Shown here piece by piece: positions 10,088 to 20,405 of a DNA stretch of 64,000 nt. The translations under genes were made by a program, and so were the position numbers. This DNA is from Symsagittifera roscoffensis (taxonomy: Eukaryota > Xenacoelomorpha > Acoela > Convolutidae): NCBI RefSeq assembly GCF_963678635.1, contig NC_087064.1, positions 27,134,189-27,198,188 on the forward strand, written 5' to 3'. The stretch's first letter is position 1; the number at the start of each line of letters is the position of its first letter. Below the pieces are notes generated by a model, which saw nothing but the letters and a program-made list of their open reading frames with translations, did no database searches and was not told the origin of the DNA.

Positions 10088-10792
10088 GTGTATTTTAATT
10101 CTCCGCCAGGTCATCCCCAACATGTTCCGCATTTTGTCATTTATACCAATACAGGGTATCAGCCAGTCAACGAAGACTACGCACCGTCTTCCGCTTATCC
10201 GAACCAAGGATGTTCATTGGATCGACCACTCTCCTCTCGTGAATTGGCGGAGCTCTTGATGCATAGCCGCAAAGATCATCTTCCTGAATGGAAACTAGCA
10301 CATTTTGACGGCAACGAATTAAACTGGCACGAATGGTTTGGTCAGTTTAAGTCCACTTGTGATTCCGCTGTTCTCACCGATGATACGAAACTGACATACT
10401 TAAAAAACACTCTTCACAGCGAATCAAAAACCGCAATTGCGGAGTTTAGTTATAGTGGCGTTATGCACAAGGATGCACTGGCCACCTTGCAATGGAAGTT
10501 TGGGCAACCACATGCCATTATTGGTGCGCATCTTGATAAGCTGAATACTTTTCCTCCATTTAAGATGCACAATTCGGAAAATGTCATTAGTTTCTCCACT
10601 GCCATATCTGGCCTCGTAGCAGTTTTCAAATCATTGTCATTCAACGATGATCTAAAGAGTGTTAACCTGTTAAACCAAGCTGTTAGTAAACTTCCGCCTA
10701 ACCTCAAGGAAGCTTGGTCAATGCATACTGTTAGGCAACCAACACTCTTAGACTTTAATAAGTGGTTGAAAAAAAAAGGCCGAGGGACATGA
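10088..10792 (+). pseudogene. gag: BEL Gag capsid-like domain (DUF1759 type)
   Basis: A 234-codon frame in the same phase as pol. Residues from about 65 onward (LPEWKLAHFDGNELNWHEWF, then LTDDTKLTYLKN) show the pattern of Pao retrotransposon Gag DUF1759: hydrophobic-F-x-G, W..F...F, and D..KL.YL. This domain builds the particle shell. The frame ends at a TGA just after a run of nine A; the following nucleocapsid continues in a shifted phase, so an A-tract indel probably broke it. Confidence 0.82.
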
Positions 10793-11107
10793 AAGATTAC
10801 GTGTACTCAGCACCAAGGCAAAAAACCAGGAGCCAGTTAAATCAAAAACAACCAAAGTTTTTGCAGCCAATAGCCAGGTAACTAGTAAGGCTCAGGATAA
10901 GTCTAAGTTTCCGCCGTGCGCTTTGTGTAAGGGTAGTCACGCATTGTGTAACTGTGCGTTTTCAAGGAAAAGAATGCTGCTCAGCGAGCAAAATACGTAG
11001 CTGAACAGAAACTTTGCTTCACTTGCCTCAATGGCAATCATAGTTTCCGGCAATGTTCTAGAGCGAAAAAGTGCCCAAAGCCGGAGTGTGATAGCACACA
11101 TAATGTC
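10793..11107 (+). pseudogene. gag: BEL nucleocapsid zinc-knuckle region
   Basis: A first knuckle CALCKGSHALCNC (CX2CX3HX4C) lies at about 10917-10955 in one frame; a second, CFTCLNGNHSFRQC (CX2CX4HX4C), lies at about 11015-11056 in the pol frame, followed by CPKPECDSTH. The switch between frames is at a TTTT run near 10963. It offsets the shift after the poly-A run, so the two breaks compensate. The second knuckle is in phase with pol, so pol extends upstream of its first ATG and Gag and Pol were probably one polyprotein. Confidence 0.78.
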
Positions 11108-13582
11108 TTGCTTCATGGAGCCGAGAAAATATTTCCTCGGAAGGAAAATTTGAATGTGTCAAAAAAGGCTGGAACAAACAAAGCCAAGGAGAATACAAAC
11201 ACTTCCACCCATGCCGCTGTTAGTGATGTACATGACATTGAATCATCTAAAAGGTTGTTGCCAATTGCAACACTTGGTGTATCTTCGGATATAACCAGTC
11301 TCCTGACGTTGGTTCTTTGTGATAGTGCATCGACTCACTCCTGGGTGTCTTCGTCACTCGTAAACCGTCTCGGCTTAGTAGGGGAGCCCGTTAACTTGTC
11401 AATTAGTGGTTTCAATTCAACCACCATTGTTGAGACTCAGAGGGTCAAGTTTACTGTTTCCTCCGAGCCGAATAATAGTGATTTTGCATTATCTCTCTGT
11501 GTATATGTTAAAGACAATATTCGGATTGGTTCCGAATTAATCAATATTGCTGATTTGCAGAATAAATATCCACAATTAGCACCTATTAAGCCCTCTCAAT
11601 ATACGTATGAAGACGTTGAAGTTATTATCGGACAAGACTACTACCACGCCGTTAGACCCATTGAGTTCATCTTGGGAGATGATAAAATCTCACCGTGTTC
11701 CGTTCGCCTACCGATAGGTTGGGTCATAAGTGGTCCGTTGCCGCCGTCCGTTAATTCTACTTCTTCGTGTTTCAAGTGTGTTGTTGAAGATTCTTCTCTG
11801 ACCGACCAGATAAAATCCTGGTACGAATTGGAATCTTATGGTGCTTTCAAACAAGTCGATGCCCGTTCCGCCGCGGATAAACATGCTTTATCCATCCTTA
11901 ATTCTGAAACCGTTCACAATGGCGAAAAATACATTGTGCCTATGCTTTGGATTGATAGTAATGTCAGTCTACCAAACAACTATTACTCGTCACTCGCCCA
12001 GTTTAAAACATTGGAGAGAAGGTTAAGTAAAGACCCTGAGCTGCGCGAAAATTACGCAGAAACAATTAGCGAGGACATTAGGAAAGGCTATGTCGTTACC
12101 GTCGAACCCCATGATCCACGTAAGCGTTCCGATCGCGAGTGGTATCTTCCGCACCATCCCGTCGTAAATCCGAATAAGCCGGGTAAGGTGCGCCGAGTCC
12201 TTAATGGGGCTTCTAACGGCACGTCTTTTCACGGCACATCCTTAAATAAGTCCTTATTGGTGGGTCCGGACCTACTCCAAAAATTAATTTTTGTACTTTT
12301 GCGATTCCGTCAACACAAGTACCCCGTCTCCGCGGATATAGAGGGTATGTTCCTCCAGGTAGGAGTCCTTGCCCGCGATCAAATTTGGCTCCGTTTTTTG
12401 TGCTGGGAGGATACCACTTCCGATGTGGTAGTTCATCAGTACACTCGCCATATATTTGGCGCACGGGATGCGCCTACGTGCGCCAATTTCGCGTCGTTGC
12501 GAAAAACAGCAACTGATAATATGTCCACATACCCTAAGGTCGCCTCAGTCGTAAATGAAAAATTTTACTTGGACGATTACTTAGATTCATTTGAGAACGT
12601 TACCCATGCAATTAAAATCAGTCGCGATTTGGTTTCCTTACTAAAATTGGGAGGATTTAATTTGACTAAATTTGTCAGTAATGCTGATGAAATCACTTCA
12701 GCAATTAACCCCGAGGAATCCGAAACCTCGTCTTCGCCCATCAAGGAAATATGTAACGGTGCCGAACAATCATCACACGTCTTAGGTCTTAAGTGGGACC
12801 ATGTGAAGGACACCTTGGTTTTTAGCAGAGGCGTAGATCATCCTAACGATAAAGCAATAACTCAACGAACCGTCTTGAGTTTCGTCTCTTCTGTGTTTGA
12901 CCCGGTTGGGTTGGTAGCTCCATACACAGTTAGAGCCCGTCTTTTGCTTAAATATATTTGGAAAATCAGTGGCCAAAGTTGGGACGATGAATTGCCGGAA
13001 GAGATAAGAGATAAATTTCTCGAGTGGCACTCCGGTCTCCCTCTCTTAGGGCAATTGACTATTCCCCGTTGTTACTTCACAGAGCCTGTGGATCAAATTG
13101 AGCTCCACATGTTCGGTGATAGCTCGCAGGACGTTTTCTGTGCGGTTGGGTTTTTGCGAGCGCGACTCTCGAGTTCGCACAAAATTCAAATATCCTTCAT
13201 CTTTGGTAAAGCTCGCGTTGCGCCCATGAAAGCGCTATCTATAACAAAGCTAGAGCTTCAAGCTGCTCTGCTCGCCACACGACTGAAAGAAGATATACTG
13301 ACCGCCCTTACTGTCTCTATTAATCATGTCTACATGTGGACAGATAGTACAACAGTTTTGCAGTGGCTAAACTCCACTGAAAAATTACCTGTGTTTGTCG
13401 CTAATCGTGTCGGCGAAATCCTCGATTCGACCACTATTGATGAGTGGCACCATGTTCTGAGCGGCGATAATCCAGCTGATACCGGTACGCAGGGGATTTC
13501 TTTGGAAGCCCTCAAGTATAGCAGCTGGGTTATTGGCCCGAGCATTCTCAGGACTACTGATTGGCCGTTTATACCCGTATAA
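11108..13582 (+). CDS. pol: BEL pol: aspartic protease, reverse transcriptase, RNase H
   Basis: An intact 824-codon frame, in phase with the upstream capsid ORF and second zinc knuckle. The protease (DUF1758 type) has its active site in LCDSAST, Asp72. The Pao-type RT begins near YLPHHPVVNP (residue 346); catalytic residues are Asp410 (SADIEGMFLQV) and Asp489-Asp490 (FYLDDYL). RNase H has Asp671 (MFGDSS), Glu716 (KLELQAALL) and Asp746 (MWTDSTT), with the NPAD motif near residue 790. The frame then stops at TAA 13580-13582, where BEL polyproteins would continue into integrase in the same phase. All visible catalytic residues are present, so RT activity is possible in principle. A near-identical frame is repeated at 15547-17985. 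Confidence 0.95.
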   Translation: MLHGAEKIFPRKENLNVSKKAGTNKAKENTNTSTHAAVSDVHDIESSKRLLPIATLGVSSDITSLLTLVLCDSASTHSWVSSSLVNRLGLVGEPVNLSISGFNSTTIVETQRVKFTVSSEPNNSDFALSLCVYVKDNIRIGSELINIADLQNKYPQLAPIKPSQYTYEDVEVIIGQDYYHAVRPIEFILGDDKISPCSVRLPIGWVISGPLPPSVNSTSSCFKCVVEDSSLTDQIKSWYELESYGAFKQVDARSAADKHALSILNSETVHNGEKYIVPMLWIDSNVSLPNNYYSSLAQFKTLERRLSKDPELRENYAETISEDIRKGYVVTVEPHDPRKRSDREWYLPHHPVVNPNKPGKVRRVLNGASNGTSFHGTSLNKSLLVGPDLLQKLIFVLLRFRQHKYPVSADIEGMFLQVGVLARDQIWLRFLCWEDTTSDVVVHQYTRHIFGARDAPTCANFASLRKTATDNMSTYPKVASVVNEKFYLDDYLDSFENVTHAIKISRDLVSLLKLGGFNLTKFVSNADEITSAINPEESETSSSPIKEICNGAEQSSHVLGLKWDHVKDTLVFSRGVDHPNDKAITQRTVLSFVSSVFDPVGLVAPYTVRARLLLKYIWKISGQSWDDELPEEIRDKFLEWHSGLPLLGQLTIPRCYFTEPVDQIELHMFGDSSQDVFCAVGFLRARLSSSHKIQISFIFGKARVAPMKALSITKLELQAALLATRLKEDILTALTVSINHVYMWTDSTTVLQWLNSTEKLPVFVANRVGEILDSTTIDEWHHVLSGDNPADTGTQGISLEALKYSSWVIGPSILRTTDWPFIPV

Positions 13583-15057
13583 CGTGTAATCAATAAAATT
13601 CGTTTGAACGGTCCTTCTTGTGATGTTGATAATTGCTTGGAGACATCATCTTCCTTCGTCACCGATGTCACATCCATCAAACATCCCGAACACGGGTTCA
13701 ATTGGGAAAGGTTCAGTTCCTTTACGAGATATAAACGATAAGTTGCTTTTATATTGAGGATGCTGCCTTCACATAAGCATTTTCGTGGTAAGGACTTACG
13801 AATCACCGACCCCATTGAACTTGATATTGCAGACAGCAAACTGATTCATCTTGCTCAGATGGAATCCTTCCCCGTTGAGTTAAAAACACTCACCGCTGGC
13901 AAACCTATTAAGAATAGTAGTAAAATTGCCACATACTCGGACGGATCGTGCGCTTGGTAAATACCGAGTTTGATACTTAGCACCCAATCTTACTCGACGC
14001 TCGACATACCCCAAATCGTTTGTTGGCCCGCAGCCTCCACCATAAGCATTTTCATCAAGGACTAGATTACATGCGCTCCGTTTCAAATATGAAATATGCA
14101 ATACTTGCGTTGCGTCGACTACTTCGGTCTATCGAAAATCAATATGTAACATGCGGTAAACGCAAAGCAAGCACCATCCAGCCAATTATGTCCGGTTTAC
14201 CTGTCGAACGTCTCGGATATAAGCAACCACCCTTCAATCATACGGGTGTGGATTACTTTGGACCGCTTTACGTTCCGGTTCGTAGAAGCACTGAAAAAAG
14301 ATGGGGATTTCTTTTTACTTGCACGCCAAGCACAATCTGGTAGAATAACGGCACGATCTTCGTTGGTGCGGAAAAGGAATTACTTGCCTGCATCAAGAGC
14401 TGGAATGGCATGGCTCCGACCATTTTTGCACACAAAGGTGTTACTTGGACATTTAACCCGCCAGGCGCACCCCATCATGGCGGCTCCTGGTAACGCCTCG
14501 TCTGAAGCGTGAAGCGCGTGCTATACAATATCCTAGGCAGTAGGCGAGTCACCGAAAAGGTGTTAGGAACAACTCTCTGCTTAGTTGAGCAGGCTTTGAA
14601 TTCGAGGCCAATCACTCCCGTTAATACTGATTCACGTGAGTTAGAAGCGTTAACCCCAAACCACTTTTTGCTTGGACAACATGCCACAAGCTTTCCTTCG
14701 CTTTTACCCGGGGAGCACTTCGATCACAAGAAAAAGTACGTGCGAGCGCAGTCATATGCTAAAGCGATTTGGTCTCTTTGGCTTTGAGAATATGTTCCCT
14801 CGTTGAATAAGCGTGTCAAGTGGCACACTCAATCTGACTTCACTCTTAAAACAGGCGATCTCGTGCGGGTGATTGAGCCCGATAGTCCGCGTGGGTACTA
14901 CCATCTCGCCCGAATCGTCAAGTTAAACTACGGACAGGACGGTTGCGCTCGATCCGCCCTTGTTAAGACCGCAACCTGTGAAGTCACTCGGCCGACCGTT
15001 AAGCTCGCTCCGGTTCTTCCTTCTTCAGGTGGGGAGGATGTTGCAATGCAAATGTAG
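13583..15057 (+). pseudogene. BEL integrase and C-terminal domain, broken
   Basis: From 13583 to 13960 the pol phase continues with further stops near 13739 and at 13958; it holds the linker before integrase (DIADSKLIHLAQMESFP). A frameshift follows; from 14020 to 15057 one other phase runs with four internal stops (14341, 14491, 14506, 14785). It shows an H..H...C zinc-binding remnant (LHHKHFHQGLDY, CGKRKAS), the first catalytic Asp (TGVDYFGPLYV), a deletion between first and second Asp, then the NNGTIFVGAEKE block and the GGSW motif, in which the catalytic Glu position is a TAA (14491). The tail (LVEQALNSRPIT, FTLKTGDLVRV) is the DUF5641-type domain. Integrase must be inactive. Confidence 0.88.
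15028..15038 (+). promoter_or_regulatory. Polypurine tract of BEL element
   Basis: AGGTGGGGAGGA immediately precedes the 3' LTR and is nearly all purine, the expected plus-strand primer. The same tract precedes the third LTR. The reading frame of the C-terminal domain passes through it and ends inside the LTR at 15057. Confidence 0.7.
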
Positions 15058-15382
15058 AGTATAGATGCATATAAAACAAGAGTATAAATGCATATAAAAT
15101 AAGCACGGTGCATATAAAATAAGCACAGTGCATATAAAATAAGCACACCGACCGGTTCTTGTGGCTAGCTTGCGCCAAATGATCTTACAAAAGTCGTTGT
15201 AAAAAGGTCAAAGAGTGACTTTTAGCAGTATAAATTGTACCGAAACAATCGGAAGTTGATTTTGTGATCTTGGTTGAGCAAACCGTTTACAGTTGCTCAT
15301 TTCTTGTTATGTGTGGTGTGTTTACCGAAAAAAAACCCATAATTAAATTTGTTTAATACAGTTTTTTCAGAGATTGAGCGCA
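15039..15382 (+). repeat. BEL 3' LTR (second LTR)
   Basis: 344 bp, TGTTGCAATG to GAGCGCA. Compared with the 5' LTR it has one TATA-containing 20-bp unit fewer and about ten substitutions. I see no difference from the third LTR at 19442. CAGGG follows directly. Confidence 0.92.
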
Positions 15383-15575
15383 CAGGGATTCGACCCCCTG
15401 CCGACGCAAAGGGTCCGCTTTGTACTTTTTTGGGCTCTTTTTCCTTTCCCCCGCACCTGCAAATTTTTATATTTGAAGTTACTGTTCACTTTGTCCGATT
15501 GTCGTGAAAATTGACATGCAGACTATTTAGGCCATGATAAACAATATTGGACTTCATAATTAACCTTGTAAAACC
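15383..15575. other. Host flank downstream of BEL, duplicated
   Basis: It starts with the target duplication CAGGG and contains ATTCGACCCCCTGCCGACG and a pyrimidine-rich stretch. The same sequence follows the third LTR at 19786. No coding content. Confidence 0.75.
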
Positions 15576-17985
15576 AACAAACAAAGCTAAGGAGAATACA
15601 AACACTTCCACCCATGCCGCTGTTAGTGATGTACATGACATTGAATCATCTAAAAGGTTGTTGCCAATTGCAACACTTGGTGTATCTTCGGATATAACCA
15701 GTCTCCTGACGTTGGTTCTTTGTGATAGTGCATCGACTCACTCCTGGGTGTCTTCGTCACTCGTAAACCGTCTCGGCTTAGTAGGGGAGCCCGTTAACTT
15801 GTCAATTAGTGGTTTCAATTCAACCACCATTGTTGAGACTCAGAGGGTCAAGTTTACTGTTTCCTCCGAGCCGAATAATAGTGATTTTGCATTATCTCTC
15901 TGTGTATATGTTAAAGACAATATTCGGATTGGTTCCGAATTAATCAATATTGCTGATTTGCAGAATAAATATCCACAATTAGCACCTATTAAGCCCTCTC
16001 AATATACGTATGAAGACGTTGAAGTTATTATCGGACAAGACTACTACCACGCCGTTAGACCCATTGAGTTCATCTTGGGAGATGATAAAATCTCACCGTG
16101 TTCCGTTCGCCTACCGATAGGTTGGGTCATAAGTGGTCCGTTGCCGCCGTCCGTTAATTCTACTTCTTCGTGTTTCAAGTGTGTTGTTGAAGATTCTTCT
16201 CTGACCGACCAGATAAAATCCTGGTACGAATTGGAATCTTATGGTGCTTTCAAACAAGTCGATGCCCGTTCCGCCGCGGATAAACATGCTTTATCCATCC
16301 TTAATTCTGAAACCGTTCACAATGGCGAAAAATACATTGTGCCTATGCTTTGGATTGATAGTAATGTCAGTCTACCAAACAACTATTACTCGTCACTCGC
16401 CCAGTTTAAAACATTGGAGAGAAGGTTAAGTAAAGACCCTGAGCTGCGCGAAAATTACGCAGAAACAATTAGCGAGGACATTAGGAAAGGCTATGTCGTT
16501 ACCGTCGAACCCCATGATCCACGTAAGCGTTCCGATCGCGAGTGGTATCTTCCGCACCATCCCGTCGTAAATCCGAATAAGCCGGGTAAGGTGCGCCGAG
16601 TCCTTAATGGGGCTTCTAACGGCACGTCTTTTCACGGCACATCCTTAAATAAGTCCTTATTGGTGGGTCCGGACCTACTCCAAAAATTAATTTTTGTACT
16701 TTTGCGATTCCGTCAACACAAGTACCCCGTCTCCGCGGATATAGAGGGTATGTTCCTCCAGGTAGGAGTCCTTGCCCGCGATCAAATTTGGCTCCGTTTT
16801 TTGTGCTGGGAGGATACCACTTCCGATGTGGTAGTTCATCAGTACACTCGCCATATATTTGGCGCACGGGATGCGCCTACGTGCGCCAATTTCGCGTCGT
16901 TGCGAAAAACAGCAACTGATAATATGTCCACATACCCTAAGGTCGCCTCAGTCGTAAATGAAAAATTTTACTTGGACGATTACTTAGATTCATTTGAGAA
17001 CGTTACCCATGCAATTAAAATCAGTCGCGATTTGGTTTCCTTACTAAAATTGGGAGGATTTAATTTGACTAAATTTGTCAGTAATGCTGATGAAATCACT
17101 TCAGCAATTAACCCCGAGGAATCCGAAACCTCGTCTTCGCACATCAAGGAAATATGTAACGGTGCCGAACAATCATCACACGTCTTAGGTCTTAAGTGGG
17201 ACCATGTGAAGGACACCTTGGTTTTTAGCAGAGGCGTAGATCATCCTAACGATAAAGCAATAACTCAACGAACCGTCTTGAGTTTCGTCTCTTCTGTGTT
17301 TGACCCGGTTGGGTTGGTAGCTCCATACACAGTTAGAGCCCGTCTTTTGCTTAAATATATTTGGAAAATCAGTGGCCAAAGTTGGGACGATGAATTGCCG
17401 GAAGAGATAAGAGATAAATTTCTCGAGTGGCACTCCGGTCTCCCTCTCTTAGGGCAATTGACTATTCCCCGTTGTTACTTCACAGAGCCTGTGGATCAAA
17501 TTGAGCTCCACATGTTCGGTGATAGCTCGCAGGACGTTTTCTGTGCGGTTGGGTTTTTGCGAGCGCGACTCTCGAGTTCGCACAAAATTCAAATATCCTT
17601 CATCTTTGGTAAAGCTCGCGTTGCGCCCATGAAAGCGCTATCTATAACGAAGCTAGAGCTTCAAGCTGCTCTGCTCGCCACACGACTGAAAGAAGGTATA
17701 CTGACCGCCCTTACTGTCTCTATTAATCATGTCTACATGTGGACAGATAACACAACAGTTTTGCAGTGGCTAAACTCCACTGAAAAATTACCTGTGTTTG
17801 TCGCTAATCGTGTCGGCGAAATCCTCGATTCGACCACTATTGATGAGTGGCACCATGTTCTGAGCGGCGATAATCCAGCTGATACCGGTACGCAGGGGAT
17901 TTCTTTGGAAGCCCTCAAGTATAGCAGCTGGGTTATTGGCCCGAGCAGTCTCAGGACTACTGATTGGCCGTTTATACCCGTATAA
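15547..17985 (+). CDS. pol: Second pol frame (protease, RT, RNase H) in duplicated segment
   Basis: The frame opens with a TTG in host flank (LDFIINLVKP) and enters pol at 15576, so the first 10 or so codons are non-retroviral and no ATG start exists near the junction. The rest matches the first pol except for four visible amino-acid changes: Pro to His in SSPIKEI, Asp to Gly in LKEDILTAL, Ser to Asn next to the RNase H Asp (WTDNTT), and Ile to Ser in GPSIL. All catalytic Asp and Glu residues are kept. There is no LTR, PBS or gag upstream, so normal LTR-driven expression is not expected. Confidence 0.9.
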   Translation: MDFIINLVKPTNKAKENTNTSTHAAVSDVHDIESSKRLLPIATLGVSSDITSLLTLVLCDSASTHSWVSSSLVNRLGLVGEPVNLSISGFNSTTIVETQRVKFTVSSEPNNSDFALSLCVYVKDNIRIGSELINIADLQNKYPQLAPIKPSQYTYEDVEVIIGQDYYHAVRPIEFILGDDKISPCSVRLPIGWVISGPLPPSVNSTSSCFKCVVEDSSLTDQIKSWYELESYGAFKQVDARSAADKHALSILNSETVHNGEKYIVPMLWIDSNVSLPNNYYSSLAQFKTLERRLSKDPELRENYAETISEDIRKGYVVTVEPHDPRKRSDREWYLPHHPVVNPNKPGKVRRVLNGASNGTSFHGTSLNKSLLVGPDLLQKLIFVLLRFRQHKYPVSADIEGMFLQVGVLARDQIWLRFLCWEDTTSDVVVHQYTRHIFGARDAPTCANFASLRKTATDNMSTYPKVASVVNEKFYLDDYLDSFENVTHAIKISRDLVSLLKLGGFNLTKFVSNADEITSAINPEESETSSSHIKEICNGAEQSSHVLGLKWDHVKDTLVFSRGVDHPNDKAITQRTVLSFVSSVFDPVGLVAPYTVRARLLLKYIWKISGQSWDDELPEEIRDKFLEWHSGLPLLGQLTIPRCYFTEPVDQIELHMFGDSSQDVFCAVGFLRARLSSSHKIQISFIFGKARVAPMKALSITKLELQAALLATRLKEGILTALTVSINHVYMWTDNTTVLQWLNSTEKLPVFVANRVGEILDSTTIDEWHHVLSGDNPADTGTQGISLEALKYSSWVIGPSSLRTTDWPFIPV

Positions 17986-19460
17986 CGTGTAATCAATAAA
18001 ATTCGTTTGAACGGTCCTTCTTGTGATGTTGATAATTGCTTGGAGACATCATCTTCCTTCGTCACCGATGTCACATCCATCAAACATCCCGAACACGGGT
18101 TCAATTGGGAAAGGTTCAGTTCCTTTACGAGATATAAACGATAAGTTGCTTTTATATTGAGGATGCTGCCTTCACATAAGCATTTTCGTGGTAAGGACTT
18201 ACGAATCACCGACCCCATTGAACTTGATATTGCAGACAGCAAACTGATTCATCTTGCTCAGATGGAATCCTTCCCCGTTGAGTTAAAAACACTCACCGCT
18301 GGCAAACCTATTAAGAATAGTAGTAAAATTGCCACATACTCGGACGGATCGTGCGCTTGGTAAATACCGAGTTTGATACTTAGCACCCAATCTTACTCGA
18401 CGCTCGACATACCCCAAATCGTTTGTTGGCCCGCAGCCTCCACCATAAGCATTTTCATCAAGGACTAGATTACATGCGCTCCGTTTCAAATATGAAATAT
18501 GCAATACTTGCGTTGCGTCGACTACTTCGGTCTATCGAAAATCAATATGTAACATGCGGTAAACGCAAAGCAAGCACCATCCAGCCAATTATGTCCGGTT
18601 TACCTGTCGAACGTCTCGGATATAAGCAACCACCCTTCAATCATACGGGTGTGGATTACTTTGGACCGCTTTACGTTCCGGTTCGTAGAAGCACTGAAAA
18701 AAGATGGGGATTTCTTTTTACTTGCACGCCAAGCACAATCTGGTAGGATAACGGCACGATCTTCGTTGGTGCGGAAAAGGAATTACTTGCCTGCATCAAG
18801 AGCTGGAATGGCATGGCTCCGACCATTTTTGCACACAAAGGTGTTACTTGGACATTTAACCCGCCAGGCGCACCCCATCATGGCGGCTCCTGGTAACGCC
18901 TCGTCTGAAGCGTGAAGCGCGTGCTATACAATATCCTAGGCAGTAGGCGAGTCACCGAAAAGGTGTTAGGAACAACTCTCTGCTTAGTTGAGCAGGCTTT
19001 GAATTCGAGGCCAATCACTCCCGTTAATACTGATTCACGTGAGTTAGAAGCGTTAACCCCAAACCACTTTTTGCTTGGACAACATGCCACAAGCTTTCCT
19101 TCGCTTTTACCCGGGGAGCACTTCGATCACAAGAAAAAGTACGTGCGAGCGCAGTCATATGCTAAAGCGATTTGGTCTCTTTGGCTTTGAGAATATGTTC
19201 CCTCGTTGAATAAGCGTGTCAAGTGGCACACTCAATCTGACTTCACTCTTAAAACAGGCGATCTCGTGCGGGTGATTGAGCCCGATAGTCCGCGTGGGTA
19301 CTACCATCTCGCCCGAATCGTCAAGTTAAACTACGGACAGGACGGTTGCGCTCGATCCGCCCTTGTTAAGACCGCAACCTGTGAAGTCACTCGGCCGACC
19401 GTTAAGCTCGCTCCGGTTCTTCCTTCTTCAGGTGGGGAGGATGTTGCAATGCAAATGTAG
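17986..19460 (+). pseudogene. Second copy of broken integrase and C-terminal domain
   Basis: It has the same frameshift, the same stops and the same core deletion as the first copy, with one visible substitution (TAGAATAAC to TAGGATAAC near 18744). The shared damage shows that integrase was broken before the duplication. Confidence 0.87.
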
Positions 19461-19785
19461 AGTATAGATGCATATAAAACAAGAGTATAAATGCATATAA
19501 AATAAGCACGGTGCATATAAAATAAGCACAGTGCATATAAAATAAGCACACCGACCGGTTCTTGTGGCTAGCTTGCGCCAAATGATCTTACAAAAGTCGT
19601 TGTAAAAAGGTCAAAGAGTGACTTTTAGCAGTATAAATTGTACCGAAACAATCGGAAGTTGATTTTGTGATCTTGGTTGAGCAAACCGTTTACAGTTGCT
19701 CATTTCTTGTTATGTGTGGTGTGTTTACCGAAAAAAAACCCATAATTAAATTTGTTTAATACAGTTTTTTCAGAGATTGAGCGCA
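19442..19785 (+). repeat. Third BEL LTR
   Basis: 344 bp with the same ends and same TATA-repeat copy number as the LTR at 15039, preceded by the same polypurine tract and followed by CAGGG (19786-19790). It was produced by the segmental duplication, not by a separate integration. Confidence 0.92.
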
Positions 19786-20397
19786 CAGGGATTCGACCCC
19801 CTGCCGACGCAAAGGGTCCGCTTTGTACTTTTTTGGGCTCTTTTTCCTTTCCCCCGCACCTGCAAATTTTTATATTTGAAGTTACTGTTCACTTTGTCCG
19901 ATTGTCGTGAAAATTGACATGCAGACTATTTAGGCCATGATAAACAATATTGGACTTCATAATTAACCTTGTAAAACCACACGTTAGACCATAAAATTCA
20001 AGTTTGAGTGCGGTGGGGGGGGGGGGAAGGAAAAAGAGCCTTTTTTGAGGCCTCCATTTTCGGCTTTCGGACCCTCGCACGCAATTGCGTAGTCGGCACC
20101 TCGACCGACCCTGGCTGCCGTCGACGCAGTTTTTTCTTCAAAATTTTCTGAAAAGTTCTTTTTTGGCCTGTTTGTGTTCAAAAAATACAATGATTTGGGA
20201 GGGCTCATAAAACCAATTTGGTCGACATACAAAAAGGTCGACAAAATTTTGAATTTTCCGAAAATTCGACCCCCCCCCCCTCTTCGAAAAAATCCTAGAA
20301 CATCCCCTCGGTAGCCTTACAACCATGTGTGGTCACTGAATTTATACATTTATCGAACGCGTCAATGCCCATTGAACTGTTCACATCGCGTAATTTT
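19786..20397. other. Host flank after BEL duplication
   Basis: 19786-19978 repeats the flank at 15383. From 19979 the sequence is unique, with a G run at about 20017-20030 and a C run near 20270. CCTAGAACATCCCCTCGG (about 20294-20311) resembles the right end of the MITE at 20690. No gene is supported. Confidence 0.55.
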
Positions 20398-20405
20398 GTT
20401 AAGAC

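Larger units (their letters stand above)
6206..15382 (+). mobile_element. BEL/Pao LTR retrotransposon, full length, damaged
   Basis: A 9.2-kb element with 5' LTR, primer site, leader, extra ORF, gag, pol and 3' LTR, flanked by CAGGG duplications. The protein order (gag of DUF1759 type, protease of DUF1758 type, Pao-type RT and RNase H, integrase, DUF5641-type tail) identifies BEL/Pao. The two LTRs differ by about ten substitutions, one 20-bp repeat unit and a single-base indel, so the insertion is not very recent. Gag has several frameshifts and integrase has four stops, so it is not autonomous as it stands. The protease-RT-RNase H frame is intact. Confidence 0.93.
11173..15575. repeat. First copy of 4,403-bp tandem duplication
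   Basis: Everything from AACAAACAAAGCC in pol through the 3' LTR and about 190 bp of host flank is repeated at 15576-19978 with the same spacing throughout (4,403 bp). Fewer than ten substitutions are visible between copies. The junction at 15575/15576 has only a one-base microhomology. Confidence 0.95.
15576..19978. repeat. Second copy of 4,403-bp tandem duplication
   Basis: It contains pol from its 5' third, integrase remains, a third LTR and host flank. Its left edge joins flank (GTAAAACC) to pol (AACAAACAAAG); its right edge continues into unique flank at 19979 (CACACGTTAG). This order rules out an independent second insertion. Confidence 0.94.

Noticed and set aside
14246-14512. Separate 88-codon frame in BEL integrase
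   Set aside because: Overlaps the recognised integrase phase and lacks any motif; a shadow frame.
15547-17985. Second pol as an independent BEL insertion
   Set aside because: No 5' LTR, PBS or gag, and the host flank is duplicated with it; a segmental tandem duplication explains all features.
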